Of a stretch of DNA of 64,000 nucleotides, positions 51,663 to 60,916 are shown piece after piece. The stretch is from Nevskiales bacterium. GTDB lineage: Bacteria > Pseudomonadota > Gammaproteobacteria > Nevskiales > Nevskiaceae. The position numbers were made by a program, and so were the translations under genes. Under the pieces are notes generated by a model. That model did not search any database and was not told the origin of the DNA. It was given only the letters and a program-made list of their open reading frames with translations. The stretch is from the NCBI GenBank assembly GCA_028698335.1, contig JAQVDP010000002.1, positions 239,772 through 303,771 of the forward strand, written 5' to 3'. Each line of letters opens with the position of its first letter. Position 1 is the first letter of the stretch.

Positions 51663-52985
51663 ATGTTCGGATTTGGCAACCGCAAAACCGAAAACACCCC
51701 CCCGCTGGATGCGGGGCGTGTCGCGCCGTTCATGGTGGCCTACGCCCCTGACCTGACCGCGCGGGATCCGTCGCTGCTCGGCGAGTTGCAGCGGGCCGCT
51801 GCCGAGCGGCCTGTGCAGCTCCTCAATGCGGCGACGCTGCTGGCCCAGCCCCCCAGAAGCGCGGAATTTCTGGTGGCACTGATGCTCGACCCGACGCAGC
51901 TCGACGTCCTGGCGGATGCGACGGTCGCCGCCCGCAACGGCGGCCTGAACACGACGCTGGTCGTCTGCGTCGCCTACGATCAACTCACCATGCTTGGGCA
52001 GTGGCTCAACCGTCGCGCCGCCGACGGGGGTCTGTCAGGTGTCCGTCTGATTCTGGCCGCCGACGCCGAGTCGGCCCTGGAGCAGCTCCCGGAGCGCCTG
52101 ATGTCGCCCGCCGGCGACAACGTCATCCGCATGCCGAAGACGACCGACGTGGAGGAATCCGAGTTCCGCAATTTCTTCGTCTTCAGCCCCGAACTGCACG
52201 ATCTGGTCGGCCGTGTGCGTGCATACGCCGAAAACGGGGTGCATCGGGTCTATCTGCTGGGCGGCCCCGGCAGCGGCAAGACGTCGCTGGCCTACTACTA
52301 CTACCTGGCCCGCAAGCGCGGGCGCTTCGTCACCGTCAACCTCGCGGCAGAGAACACCGGTGACAAGGCGGCGGTGAAATCGCTGCTGTGCGGACATGTG
52401 ACGGGAGCATTCCCGGGCGCCGGTGCGCGGACCGGCGCATTCCAGCACGCGCGCGACGGCGTGTGTTTCATCGACGAGAGCCATGGCATCGCCGGTCCGG
52501 TGATGGAGGTGCTGATGGAGGCTTTCGACAACGGCCAGTACCTGCCGCTCGGCGCATCCGCCAAACAGCGTCTGGAGAGTGCCATCGTCTTCGCCACCAA
52601 CCGCAGCTGGCAGCACCTGCAGGACTCGGTGAACATCGACGAGTTCACCCGGCTTGGCGCGGCGACGCTGAAGGTTCCGGAGCTTTCCGGGCGTGAGGAA
52701 GACATGATCGCCGTCGTTGCGACCTCGCTGTCGGCGCTGTCGGCGCGATGCACGACCTGGTCGCCGCCGAAAGGGGTGACCCACGATGCCTGGCGGGCCA
52801 TCCGCGGGTGTCGCTGGCACGGCAACATCCGCGCCCTGATCAGGGTGATGGAGTCGGCGTTCGTCGAGGCCGCGATCCAGTCCGACGTCCCGTTGCTGCA
52901 GGCCGATCAGATCACCCAGGGGATCGAGCTGTGGGAGCCCCGTAGTCACCACAGCCATCAGCTGTACGCGGTCAACATGAACTGA
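51663..52985 (+). CDS. sigma-54-activator-like AAA+ ATPase lacking a DNA-binding domain
   Basis: A 440-residue AAA+ protein. The N-terminal ~160 residues are unrecognised, with possible receiver-like alternation of strands and helices. The ATPase domain has Walker A G-G-P-G-S-G-K-T-S (200-208), Walker B V-C-F-I-D-E-S (267-273) and sensor I A-T-N-R-S (311-315). At 248-253 it has G-A-F-P-G-A where sigma-54 activators have G-A-F-T-G-A, so the sigma-contact threonine is replaced by proline. The C-terminal W-H-G-N-I-R-A-L segment resembles the W-P-G-N-V-R-E-L of these activators, but no Fis-type helix-turn-helix follows. The ATG has a strong GGAGGAG Shine-Dalgarno. Role unknown. Confidence 0.8.
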   Translation: MFGFGNRKTENTPPLDAGRVAPFMVAYAPDLTARDPSLLGELQRAAAERPVQLLNAATLLAQPPRSAEFLVALMLDPTQLDVLADATVAARNGGLNTTLVVCVAYDQLTMLGQWLNRRAADGGLSGVRLILAADAESALEQLPERLMSPAGDNVIRMPKTTDVEESEFRNFFVFSPELHDLVGRVRAYAENGVHRVYLLGGPGSGKTSLAYYYYLARKRGRFVTVNLAAENTGDKAAVKSLLCGHVTGAFPGAGARTGAFQHARDGVCFIDESHGIAGPVMEVLMEAFDNGQYLPLGASAKQRLESAIVFATNRSWQHLQDSVNIDEFTRLGAATLKVPELSGREEDMIAVVATSLSALSARCTTWSPPKGVTHDAWRAIRGCRWHGNIRALIRVMESAFVEAAIQSDVPLLQADQITQGIELWEPRSHHSHQLYAVNMN

Positions 52986-53088
52986 GCGGGTGTGGCAGAG
53001 GGTTCCGGCGGGGATCCGGGGCGGCGGTGCGTTGTAAACTTCGGTAGCATTCGCGCCCTGCAATGTCCGACCGTAGACCCGATACGCC

Positions 53089-54609
53089 ATGACCACGATC
53101 CGTCAGGACGATTTCATCCAGTCCATCGCCGACGCTTTCCAGTACATCAGCTGCTACCACCCGCTGGACTACATCCAGGCGCTGGGCGAAGCCTACGAAC
53201 GGGAACAGAACCCGGCGGCCAAGGACGCGATCGCGCAGATCCTGACGAATTCCCGCATGAGTGCCGAAGGGCGCCGTCCGATCTGCCAGGACACCGGCAT
53301 CGCCACCGTGTTCCTGAAGGTCGGCATGAACGTGCGCTGGGATGCGACGATGAGCGTCGCCGAGATGATCAACGAGGGCGTGCGCCGGGCCTACAACGAC
53401 CCCGACAACAAGCTGCGCGCCTCGGTGCTGGCCGATCCGGCTGGTGCGCGCAAGAACACCAAGGACAACACGCCGGCGGTGATCCATTACGAGATCGTGG
53501 CTGGTGACGACGTCGAGGTGATCTGCGCCGCCAAGGGCGGGGGCTCCGAGGCGAAGTCCAAGATGGCCATGCTCAACCCGTCCGATTCGATCGTCGACTG
53601 GGTGCTGAAGACCGTGCCGACCATGGGCGCCGGCTGGTGCCCGCCGGGGATACTGGGTATCGGCATCGGCGGCACGCCGGAGAAGGCGATGCTGCTGGCC
53701 AAGGAATCATTGATGGCGCCGGTCGACATCCATGAGTTGATCGAGCGTGGAGCGTCCAACCGTGCCGAGGAGCTGCGTCTGGAGCTGTACGAGAAGGTCA
53801 ATGCGCTGGGTATCGGCGCGCAGGGCCTGGGCGGTCTGACCACTGTCGTCGACGTCAAAGTGCTGGACTACCCGACGCACGCCGCCAACCTGCCGGTGGC
53901 GATGATCCCGAACTGCGCGGCGACCCGCCACGTGCACTTCCATCTGCACGGCGATGGTCCGGCACACCTGCCGCCGCCGAAGCTGGAGGACTGGCCGAAG
54001 GTCACCTGGCAGGCCAACACCGAAACCGCGACCCGCGTGGATCTGGCGACGCTGACGCCGGAGCAGGTGGCGTCATGGCAGCCGGGGCAGACCCTGCTGC
54101 TGAACGGCAAGATGCTGACCGGCCGCGATGCGGCGCACAAGCGCATCGCCGACATGTTGGCCAGGGGCGAGAAACTGCCGGTCGACTTCACCAATCGCGT
54201 GATCTACTACGTCGGTCCGGTCGATCCGGTGCGCGACGAGGTCGTTGGCCCGGCCGGCCCGACCACGGCGACGCGCATGGACAAGTTCACCGAGACGATG
54301 CTGGCGCAGACCGGCCTGATCGCGATGGTCGGCAAGGCCGAGCGCGGCCCAGCCGCGATCGAGGCGATCCAGAAGCACAAGAGTGCCTACCTGATGGCGG
54401 TCGGCGGTGCGGCCTATCTGGTCGCCAAGGCGATCAAGGGTGCCAGGGTCGTCGGTTTCGAGGATCTGGGCATGGAGGCGATCTACGAATTCGACGTCGT
54501 CGACATGCCGGTCACGGTTGCCGTCGACAGCCAGGGCACTTCCGTGCATCAGACCGGTCCGAAGACCTGGCAGGCGAAGATCGGCAAGATTCCGGTCGTT
54601 GCCGCCTGA
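53089..54609 (+). CDS. fumarate hydratase class I
   Basis: Oxygen-sensitive [4Fe-4S] fumarase of the FumA/FumB single-chain type, 506 aa. The N-terminal alpha part has R-P-I-C-Q-D-T-G-I and I-P-N-C-A-A-T-R-H with cluster Cys. The C-terminal beta part begins near residue 330 and contains G-K-M-L-T-G-R-D-A-A-H and Y-Y-V-G-P. It coexists with fumC, the stable class II enzyme; many aerobes switch between them by iron and oxidant status. It is followed by dsbB after 38 bp. Confidence 0.95.
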   Translation: MTTIRQDDFIQSIADAFQYISCYHPLDYIQALGEAYEREQNPAAKDAIAQILTNSRMSAEGRRPICQDTGIATVFLKVGMNVRWDATMSVAEMINEGVRRAYNDPDNKLRASVLADPAGARKNTKDNTPAVIHYEIVAGDDVEVICAAKGGGSEAKSKMAMLNPSDSIVDWVLKTVPTMGAGWCPPGILGIGIGGTPEKAMLLAKESLMAPVDIHELIERGASNRAEELRLELYEKVNALGIGAQGLGGLTTVVDVKVLDYPTHAANLPVAMIPNCAATRHVHFHLHGDGPAHLPPPKLEDWPKVTWQANTETATRVDLATLTPEQVASWQPGQTLLLNGKMLTGRDAAHKRIADMLARGEKLPVDFTNRVIYYVGPVDPVRDEVVGPAGPTTATRMDKFTETMLAQTGLIAMVGKAERGPAAIEAIQKHKSAYLMAVGGAAYLVAKAIKGARVVGFEDLGMEAIYEFDVVDMPVTVAVDSQGTSVHQTGPKTWQAKIGKIPVVAA

Positions 54610-54647
54610 TTCCCGCTGTCTCTGCCTTTCCGTCCCGAGTCGAGCCG

Positions 54648-55157
54648 ATGCGCCTGAATTTCCGCTTGCTGAGCCTGGGTGGCGTCCTGGTCTGCGCCGG
54701 GGGCATGGCGTTTGCCCTGTATCTCCAGTATTTCCGTGACTACGAACCGTGCCCGATGTGCATCTTCCAGCGCATCGCGATGATGGGAGCGGGGGTGTTC
54801 TTCCTGCTTGGGGTGCTGCACGGCCCGGCTGCCTGGGGGCGCTGGGCCTATTCGCTGCTGGCCGCCCTGAGCGCAGGCGGCGGCGCGGCGGTGGCCGCGC
54901 GCCACGTCTGGCTGCAGTCGCTGCCGCCGGATCAGGTGCCCGCCTGCGGCCCGACGCTGGACTACCTGCTCGGCATGCTGCCGGTGATGGAAGTGATCAC
55001 GATGGTGCTCAAGGGTGACGGCAACTGCGCCAAGATCGACGCCCAGTGGCTCGGTCTGTCGCTGCCGATGTGGACCCTGATCGCCTTTATTGGCATTGCC
55101 GTCTTCGCGCTCGCGATGCCGGCGGCCGCCCGTTATTTCGAAAGGAATCGCACATGA
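54648..55157 (+). CDS. dsbB: disulfide bond formation protein B
   Basis: Four-helix inner-membrane protein that reoxidises DsbA with quinone. The 169 residues contain the first redox pair in Y-E-P-C-P-M-C-I-F-Q-R and the second pair in P-A-C-G-P and G-N-C-A. W-L-G-L-S-L-P-M-W-T-L is conserved. The start at 54648 leads directly into the first helix; upstream in-frame codons run antisense-like through the fumarase and are rejected. Its stop overlaps rraA (ATGA). No dsbA is in the window. Confidence 0.96.
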   Translation: MRLNFRLLSLGGVLVCAGGMAFALYLQYFRDYEPCPMCIFQRIAMMGAGVFFLLGVLHGPAAWGRWAYSLLAALSAGGGAAVAARHVWLQSLPPDQVPACGPTLDYLLGMLPVMEVITMVLKGDGNCAKIDAQWLGLSLPMWTLIAFIGIAVFALAMPAAARYFERNRT

Positions 55158-55636
55158 GCTACGCCACCACCGATCTTTCCGACGCACATCCCGAGGCGCA
55201 GGTCGCCGAGCCGATCTTCGGCGATTTCGGCGGCCGCATCGCGTTTCACGGGCCGGTCAAGACCCTGAAGGTCTTCGAGGACAACGCACTGGTGCGGGCG
55301 ACACTGGAGACCGCGGGCGAAGGGCGCGTCCTGGTCGTCGACGGCGGCGGCTCGACCCGTTGTGCCCTGGTCGGCGGCAATCTGGGCCAGCTCGCCGTGG
55401 ACAACAACTGGGCCGGCATCGTGGTCTACGGCTATATTCGCGACAGCGAAGAGATCATGGAGCAGGATGTCGGCGTCAAGGCGCTCGGCACCCACCCGCG
55501 CAAGTCCGAGAAGGGACTGCACAGTGCACACGAGGACCGTGTCGTCCAGTTTGCCGGCCTGACGATCAATCCCGATGCTTGGCTCTACGCCGATGCCGAC
55601 GGCATCGTCGTCGCCGATGGGCCGATCCACGCCTGA
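55154..55636 (+). CDS. rraA: ribonuclease E activity regulator RraA
   Basis: Small ring-forming protein (160 aa; E. coli 161) that inhibits RNase E and, in relatives, has oxaloacetate decarboxylase or HMG aldolase activity. D-G-G-G-S-T-R-C-A-L-V-G-G-N-L-G and Y-G-Y-I-R-D-S-E are the family signatures. The AAAGGAA Shine-Dalgarno at 55141 lies inside dsbB and the start overlaps its stop. It precedes aceB, an arrangement seen in several gammaproteobacteria. Confidence 0.94.
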   Translation: MSYATTDLSDAHPEAQVAEPIFGDFGGRIAFHGPVKTLKVFEDNALVRATLETAGEGRVLVVDGGGSTRCALVGGNLGQLAVDNNWAGIVVYGYIRDSEEIMEQDVGVKALGTHPRKSEKGLHSAHEDRVVQFAGLTINPDAWLYADADGIVVADGPIHA

Positions 55637-55789
55637 TCGAGCGTCGCCGGGCACGCCCGGCCGGTACCGCGCGCGGGCGGTCGTCGATGCGCCGCCGGCA
55701 AGGGGGCGTTCGTTGCGCGCCGGGCGCGCGCGCCGCTATAGTTTCCGGCTGAGTAACCGTTTTTTATTTTCCATCATGAGAGGTACACG

Positions 55790-57379
55790 ATGAGCGCAGT
55801 CAAGGGCGTCGAGATCACCGGCGCAATGAGTCCGGCCTACAAGAAGATTCTGACCCCGGAGGCGCTCAAGTTCGTCGCCAAGCTGGTACGCAAGCACGGC
55901 GCGACCCGTGACAAGCTGCTGGCTGCTCGTGAAGAACGCCAGGCGCTGGTCGATGCCAAGAAGCTCAAGCTCGACTTCCTGAAGGAAACCAAGCGCGTTC
56001 GTGACGGCAAGTGGAAGGTCGCCCCGATTCCGGCGGATCTGCAGGATCGTCGCGTCGAGATCACCGGCCCGGTCGAGCGCAAGATGGTCATTAACGCGCT
56101 GAACTCCGGTGCGAAGTGCTTCATGGCGGACTTCGAGGACTCGGCGGCCCCGACCTGGGAGCTGATGCTGCAGGGGCAGGTGAACCTGTTCGACGCAGTG
56201 CGTCGCCGGATCACCTTCAAGTCGCCGGAAGGCAAGCAGTACAAGCTCAACAAGGACATTGCGACGCTGATCGTGCGTCCGCGCGGTTGGCATCTGGACG
56301 AGAAGCACATCCTGATCGACGGCAAGCCCGCTCCGGGCGGCATCGTCGATTTCGCGCTGTTCTTCTTCCACAACGCGCACGAGCAGATCAAGCGCGGCAC
56401 CGGCCCGTACTTCTATCTGCCGAAGATGCAGTCGCATCTCGAGGCGCGCCTGTGGAACAACATCTTCAAGGATGCGCAGGACGAGCTGAAGATTCCGCGC
56501 AAGACCATCAAGGCCACGGTTCTGATCGAGACGATCTGGGCGGCGTTCGAGATGGAGGAGATCCTGTACGAGCTGCGTGACCATATCGTCGCGCTCAACT
56601 GCGGCCGCTGGGACTACATCTTCAGTTTCATCAAGACCTACCGGAACTACCCGAATCGCATGATCCCGGACCGTCACACGGTCGGAATGGATCGCCACTT
56701 CCTCGACAGCTACTCCAAGCTGCTGTGTCAGACCACGCATAAGCGCGGCGCGATGGCGATGGGGGGCATGGCGGCATTCATCCCGGTCAAGGGCGATGAG
56801 GCCAAGAACAAGGCGGCATACGAGAAGGTGCGCGCCGACAAGCTGCGCGAGGTCAAGAATGGACACGATGGCACCTGGGTCGCGCATCCGGGTCTGGTGT
56901 CCGTCGCGATGGAGATCTTCGACGAGCACATGCCGCAGCCGAACCAGCTCGACAACAAGTGCGAGTCCTACAAGGTCAAGGCATCGGATCTGCTGGAGCT
57001 GCCGAAGGGCGACATCACCGAGGACGGCCTGCGCAACAACATCAATGTCGGCGTGCAGTACGTCGAGGCCTGGATCTCCGGCAACGGCTGCGTGCCGTTG
57101 CACAACCTGATGGAGGACGCGGCGACCGCAGAAATCTCGCGTACGCAGGTGTGGCAGTGGATCAAGCATGGTGCCCAGCTCAAGGACAAGCGCACCGTCA
57201 CGCGCGAACTGGTCCTGCAGATTCTCGACGAGGAGCTCGAAGGGATCCGCAAGTCGCTGGGTGATGCCCGCTACTACGGTGGCCGCTTCGCCGAGGCGGC
57301 CGGTATGTTCGCCCGCATGTCGACAGCGTCGAACTGCTCGGACTTCCTGACTCTGCCCGCCTACGACTACCTGGACTGA
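55790..57379 (+). CDS. aceB: malate synthase A
   Basis: Condenses glyoxylate and acetyl-CoA to malate. The 529-residue protein is the short A type (E. coli 533), with F-M-A-D-F-E-D-S near the magnesium site and R-P-R-G-W-H-L-D-E-K-H. The catalytic Asp lies in L-H-N-L-M-E-D-A-A-T-A-E. It precedes aceA but is separated from it by a terminator-like hairpin and a new promoter, so the two shunt genes can be regulated apart. Confidence 0.96.
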   Translation: MSAVKGVEITGAMSPAYKKILTPEALKFVAKLVRKHGATRDKLLAAREERQALVDAKKLKLDFLKETKRVRDGKWKVAPIPADLQDRRVEITGPVERKMVINALNSGAKCFMADFEDSAAPTWELMLQGQVNLFDAVRRRITFKSPEGKQYKLNKDIATLIVRPRGWHLDEKHILIDGKPAPGGIVDFALFFFHNAHEQIKRGTGPYFYLPKMQSHLEARLWNNIFKDAQDELKIPRKTIKATVLIETIWAAFEMEEILYELRDHIVALNCGRWDYIFSFIKTYRNYPNRMIPDRHTVGMDRHFLDSYSKLLCQTTHKRGAMAMGGMAAFIPVKGDEAKNKAAYEKVRADKLREVKNGHDGTWVAHPGLVSVAMEIFDEHMPQPNQLDNKCESYKVKASDLLELPKGDITEDGLRNNINVGVQYVEAWISGNGCVPLHNLMEDAATAEISRTQVWQWIKHGAQLKDKRTVTRELVLQILDEELEGIRKSLGDARYYGGRFAEAAGMFARMSTASNCSDFLTLPAYDYLD

Positions 57380-57405
57380 TTCCCGGGTTTGCAGGACGGT
57401 TACGA

Positions 57406-57440
57406 GGGGGTGCGGCGATGCCGCGCCCCCTTTGTGTTTT
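57406..57440 (+). terminator. terminator-like hairpin after aceB
   Basis: An 11-bp stem (57406-57416 with 57420-57430; one T-G pair) and a three-base loop, followed by TTTGTGTTTT. Confidence 0.8.
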
Positions 57441-57481
57441 GGGCGCTGATCGGAGGTGGTGAGGGGGCGGATTCGGCGGGC

Positions 57482-57512
57482 TTGTGCATTGCAAAAAGAT
57501 TGCCGGTATAAT
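57482..57512 (+). promoter_or_regulatory. candidate aceA promoter
   Basis: A perfect -10, TATAAT, at 57507-57512; the best -35 is weak (TTGTGC, 57482-57487, 19-bp spacing). TTGCAA at 57489 is too close to serve. The RNA would have a leader of about 105 bases before aceA, with no obvious attenuator. Confidence 0.55.
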
Positions 57513-57623
57513 TCGCGCCCCCGATGCGACGGAACAGCCGTTTTCGCCCATGGCGCGGACCGCAAATGCCTCGCAAGGCCCCTCTAGACAAGTTTCCTTT
57601 ACTCCCCGAGAGGACTGCTGCTG

Positions 57624-58931
57624 ATGACTCGTGACGAGCAAATCAAGGCCCTGGAACAGGATTGGGCGACCAACCCCCGCTGGAAGACTGTGAAGCGCAC
57701 CTACAGCGCCGCCGATGTCGTGCGCCTGCGCGGCAGCGTCCAGCCGGAATACACGCTGGCCAAGAACGGCGCCGAAAAGCTGTGGAAGGCCGTCAATGGC
57801 GGCGCCAAGAAGGGCTACGTCAATGCCTTCGGCGCGATCACCGCAGGTCAGGCGATGCAGCAGGCCAAGGCCGGCCTCGAAGCGGTCTATCTGTCAGGCT
57901 GGCAGGTTGCCGCCGACGGCAACACCTCCGAGACCATGTACCCGGACCAGTCGCTGTACGCGTACGACTCCGTGCCCACCATGGTTCGGCGCATCAACAA
58001 CACCTTCAAGCGTGCCGACGAGATCCAGTGGGCCAAGGGCATCAACCCGGGCGACAAGGAATTCGTCGACTACTTCCTGCCGATCGTTGCGGACGCTGAA
58101 GCCGGCTTCGGCGGCGTGCTGAACGCCTTCGAGCTGATGAAGAACATGATCGCCAACGGCGCGGCCGGCGTTCACTTCGAAGACCAGCTCGCAGCGGTCA
58201 AGAAGTGCGGCCACATGGGCGGCAAGGTGCTGGTGCCGACCCGTGAAGCCGTCGAAAAGCTGGTCGCCGCGCGTTTCGCGGCAGACGTCATGGGCGTGCC
58301 GACCATCGTGCTGGCGCGTACCGACGCTGAAGCGGCCAACCTGCTGACCTCGGACTACGACGAGAACGACAAGCCGTTCCTCACCGGCGAGCGCACCCAG
58401 GAAGGCTTCTACCGTGTCAAGAACGGCCTCGAGCAGGCGATCTCGCGCGGCATCGCCTACGCCCCGTACGCCGATCTGGTGTGGTGCGAAACCGGCACGC
58501 CGGACCTCGGCTTTGCACGTGAATTCGCGCAGGCCGTGCTGAAGGAGAACCCGGGCAAGCTGCTGAGCTATAACTGCTCGCCGTCGTTCAACTGGAAGAA
58601 GAACCTCGACGAGAAGACCATCGCCAAGTTCCAGGACGAGCTGTCGGCGCTGGGCTACAAGTACCAGTTCATCACGCTGGCCGGTATCCATATCAACTGG
58701 TACAACACCTTCCAGTTCGCGTACAACTACGCGCGCGGCGAAGGCATGAAGCACTACACCAACATGGTGCAGGAGCCGGAGTTCGCCGCTCGCGAGCAGG
58801 GCTACACCTTCGTGTCGCACCAGCAGGAAGTGGGTGCGGGCTACTTCGACGACGTCACCACCGTGATCCAGGGCGGCAGCTCTTCGGTCAAGGCGCTGAC
58901 CGGCTCGACCGAGGAAGAGCAGTTCCACTAA
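57624..58931 (+). CDS. aceA: isocitrate lyase
   Basis: Splits isocitrate to glyoxylate and succinate, opening the glyoxylate shunt. The 435 residues (E. coli 434) carry the signature K-K-C-G-H-M with the catalytic Cys at 195, and D-A-E-A-G-F-G-G earlier. The Shine-Dalgarno is GAGAGGA, 11-17 bases before the ATG. A very strong terminator follows. No isocitrate dehydrogenase kinase (aceK) is seen. Confidence 0.97.
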   Translation: MTRDEQIKALEQDWATNPRWKTVKRTYSAADVVRLRGSVQPEYTLAKNGAEKLWKAVNGGAKKGYVNAFGAITAGQAMQQAKAGLEAVYLSGWQVAADGNTSETMYPDQSLYAYDSVPTMVRRINNTFKRADEIQWAKGINPGDKEFVDYFLPIVADAEAGFGGVLNAFELMKNMIANGAAGVHFEDQLAAVKKCGHMGGKVLVPTREAVEKLVAARFAADVMGVPTIVLARTDAEAANLLTSDYDENDKPFLTGERTQEGFYRVKNGLEQAISRGIAYAPYADLVWCETGTPDLGFAREFAQAVLKENPGKLLSYNCSPSFNWKKNLDEKTIAKFQDELSALGYKYQFITLAGIHINWYNTFQFAYNYARGEGMKHYTNMVQEPEFAAREQGYTFVSHQQEVGAGYFDDVTTVIQGGSSSVKALTGSTEEEQFH

Positions 58932-58958
58932 GTTGGAGCCGCGTTTCCGGATGTAGCA

Positions 58959-58989
58959 GAAGAAGCCCCCGCGTTGCGGGGGCTTCTTC
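58959..58989 (+). terminator. strong intrinsic terminator after aceA
   Basis: Perfect 14-bp stem, GAAGAAGCCCCCGC (58959-58972) and GCGGGGGCTTCTTC (58976-58989), with a GTT loop. The T-rich 3' arm serves as the tail. Confidence 0.93.
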
Positions 58990-59079
58990 GTTGTGGATGG
59001 TTGTCTCGGCAACCGCCGCTTGAGCTCATTTACCTCGGCCATTACCGTACGGCCTTCGCGCAAGCTGCAGGGGGATGTC

Positions 59080-60099
59080 ATGGGCCTGTTGAAGGGATTG
59101 CTGATCGGAATCGTGCTGTTGCTGGCAGCCGCGGTCGGCGTCGGTCTGATGTTGCCGGACACGGCGCACGTCGAGCGCTCGATCACGATCGAGTCCCCGC
59201 CTGCCACCGTCTATGTGGCGCTCAATGGCTTCGGGCAGTTCGATCGCTGGTCGCCGTGGGCACAGCTCGACCCGGAAGCGGACTATCGTGTCGAAGGCGC
59301 ACCGATGGGTGTTGGTGCGCGGATGTCGTGGCACAGTGAAAATCCCGCGGTTGGCGGTGGTTCTCAGCGGATCGTCGAGTCAGTGCCCAACCGCCGAATC
59401 GTCATAGAGCTGACGTTCGATGGCTTCGACAGCGAGAATCGGTCGGCTTTCGAGTTGGCGCCCGTCGAGCATGGCACGCGGCTGACCTGGAGCTACGACA
59501 CGCGCTTCGACGGCAATCTGCTCAACCGCTACTTCGGTCTGCTGCTCGACGGCATGATCGGCCCGGATTACGAGAAGGGACTGGTGGAGCTGAAGCGCCT
59601 GATCGAGCAGGAGTTGCCGGCAACCGACTTCAGCGGGCTCGCGGTCGACATTCGCGAGGTGTCCAGTCGGCCGATGATCTACCGGTCGGCGGCCGCCGAG
59701 GCCGATCAGATTCCCGCCACGTTGGCGCAGTGCTTCGGCGAATTGAGTCGCTTCGTCGAGCAGCACGCGCTGCAGATCGCCGGTGAGCCGTTTGCGATCA
59801 CGCGGCAGTACGATGACGAATCCGGGTTCTGGCGTTTCGATGCGGCTTACGCGCTGGATCAGCGTCCCGGAGAAGAGCAGGACGGAATCAAGATCGGGAC
59901 GGCCTATGAAGGCTGGGTGCTGGTGGCAGAGCACGACGGTGAGTGGGCAACGCTGCCGCGGGTATATGAGCGATTGGCTGCATACAGAGACGTTGCCGGC
60001 CTCGACGACAACGGCGACTCCTGGGAGGAGTATGTCGCCCCGCCGGGCATGCTGCCGATCGATCCAGTGGTCACCCGTGTTTACTGGCCTGTTCGCTGA
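59080..60099 (+). CDS. SRPBCC (START-like) plus GyrI-like effector-binding fusion, membrane-anchored
   Basis: A 339-residue two-domain protein. An N-terminal membrane helix (about 3-25) is followed by a polyketide-cyclase/START-like lipid-binding domain (about 30-175; W-S-P-W and T-R-L-T-W near the pocket). The C-terminal half (about 185-339) resembles the AraC effector-binding (GyrI-like) domain. Both domains bind small hydrophobic or amphipathic ligands, so a periplasmic ligand binder is inferred. The ATG at 59080 is chosen; earlier in-frame codons overlap the aceA terminator. Confidence 0.8.
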   Translation: MGLLKGLLIGIVLLLAAAVGVGLMLPDTAHVERSITIESPPATVYVALNGFGQFDRWSPWAQLDPEADYRVEGAPMGVGARMSWHSENPAVGGGSQRIVESVPNRRIVIELTFDGFDSENRSAFELAPVEHGTRLTWSYDTRFDGNLLNRYFGLLLDGMIGPDYEKGLVELKRLIEQELPATDFSGLAVDIREVSSRPMIYRSAAAEADQIPATLAQCFGELSRFVEQHALQIAGEPFAITRQYDDESGFWRFDAAYALDQRPGEEQDGIKIGTAYEGWVLVAEHDGEWATLPRVYERLAAYRDVAGLDDNGDSWEEYVAPPGMLPIDPVVTRVYWPVR

Positions 60100-60242
60100 G
60101 TCATGGCGCATTGGCAGCCGAAGCGGCAGGACCCTGTAAGAAATCGCATGACCACGGCGCACGTGGAGCACCACAGTGCGCGTAGATTGCTGCCGGTTGT
60201 GTCCGAATCCCTGTAAGATTCGCTGCGAATTAGGAGAAGTTT

Positions 60243-60893
60243 ATGATTCGGATCATGCTGGTCGACGATCATCGTCTCGTCCGTGCGGGACTAAAGCGCG
60301 TCCTGCAGGAAGTCGCCGACATGGAAGTCCTCGCCGAAGCCAGCAGCGGAGAAGAGGCGCTAGATCTTGTCCGCAACATCACACCTGATGTCGTGCTGAT
60401 GGATATCAACATGCCGGGCATCGGCGGGCTCGAGGCTACGCGCCGGCTGCTGCAGCGTTGCCCGACGTCGAAGGTGATCGTGGTGTCGATGCATCTCGAG
60501 GAACCGTATCCGAGCCGGATGCTGGCGGCGGGCGCCGCCGGCTATATCAGCAAGGATTCCGCGGCTGACGAGGTCGTTACCGCGATTCGCCGTGTACACG
60601 GTGGCGGGCACTATGTCGCTGCTGACGTTGCCGGCAATCTGGCGGCCAGCCTGGTGAAAGGGCCGAGCGGCACGTCGCCTTTCGATCAGCTCTCGCAGCG
60701 TGAGACCCAGGTCATGCTGATGGTGACCAAGGGTTATTCGACCCAGGAAATTTCCGACCGGCTGCATCTGTCGCCGAAAACGGTCAGCACCTATCGTTAC
60801 CGTTTGTTCGAGAAGCTCGGTGTCAGCAACGATGTCGAGTTGACCCGCATGGCGATGCGGTACGGCCTGCTCGAAGATCGCGCCGAACCCTGA
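60243..60893 (+). CDS. gacA: GacA/UvrY-type response regulator
   Basis: Two-component regulator, 216 aa: receiver domain with D8-D9 and the phospho-acceptor D54 (L-M-D-I-N-M-P-G), then a LuxR helix-turn-helix (L-S-Q-R-E-T-Q-V-M through S-P-K-T-V-S-T-Y). Its position before uvrC and pgsA is the classic gacA/uvrY locus. In relatives it answers to GacS/BarA and drives CsrA-blocking small RNAs; no such RNA is visible here. The Shine-Dalgarno is TTAGGAG, 6-12 bases upstream. Confidence 0.95.
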   Translation: MIRIMLVDDHRLVRAGLKRVLQEVADMEVLAEASSGEEALDLVRNITPDVVLMDINMPGIGGLEATRRLLQRCPTSKVIVVSMHLEEPYPSRMLAAGAAGYISKDSAADEVVTAIRRVHGGGHYVAADVAGNLAASLVKGPSGTSPFDQLSQRETQVMLMVTKGYSTQEISDRLHLSPKTVSTYRYRLFEKLGVSNDVELTRMAMRYGLLEDRAEP

Positions 60894-60916
60894 GCCGCGA
60901 CGACGCAGGGGGTTTT

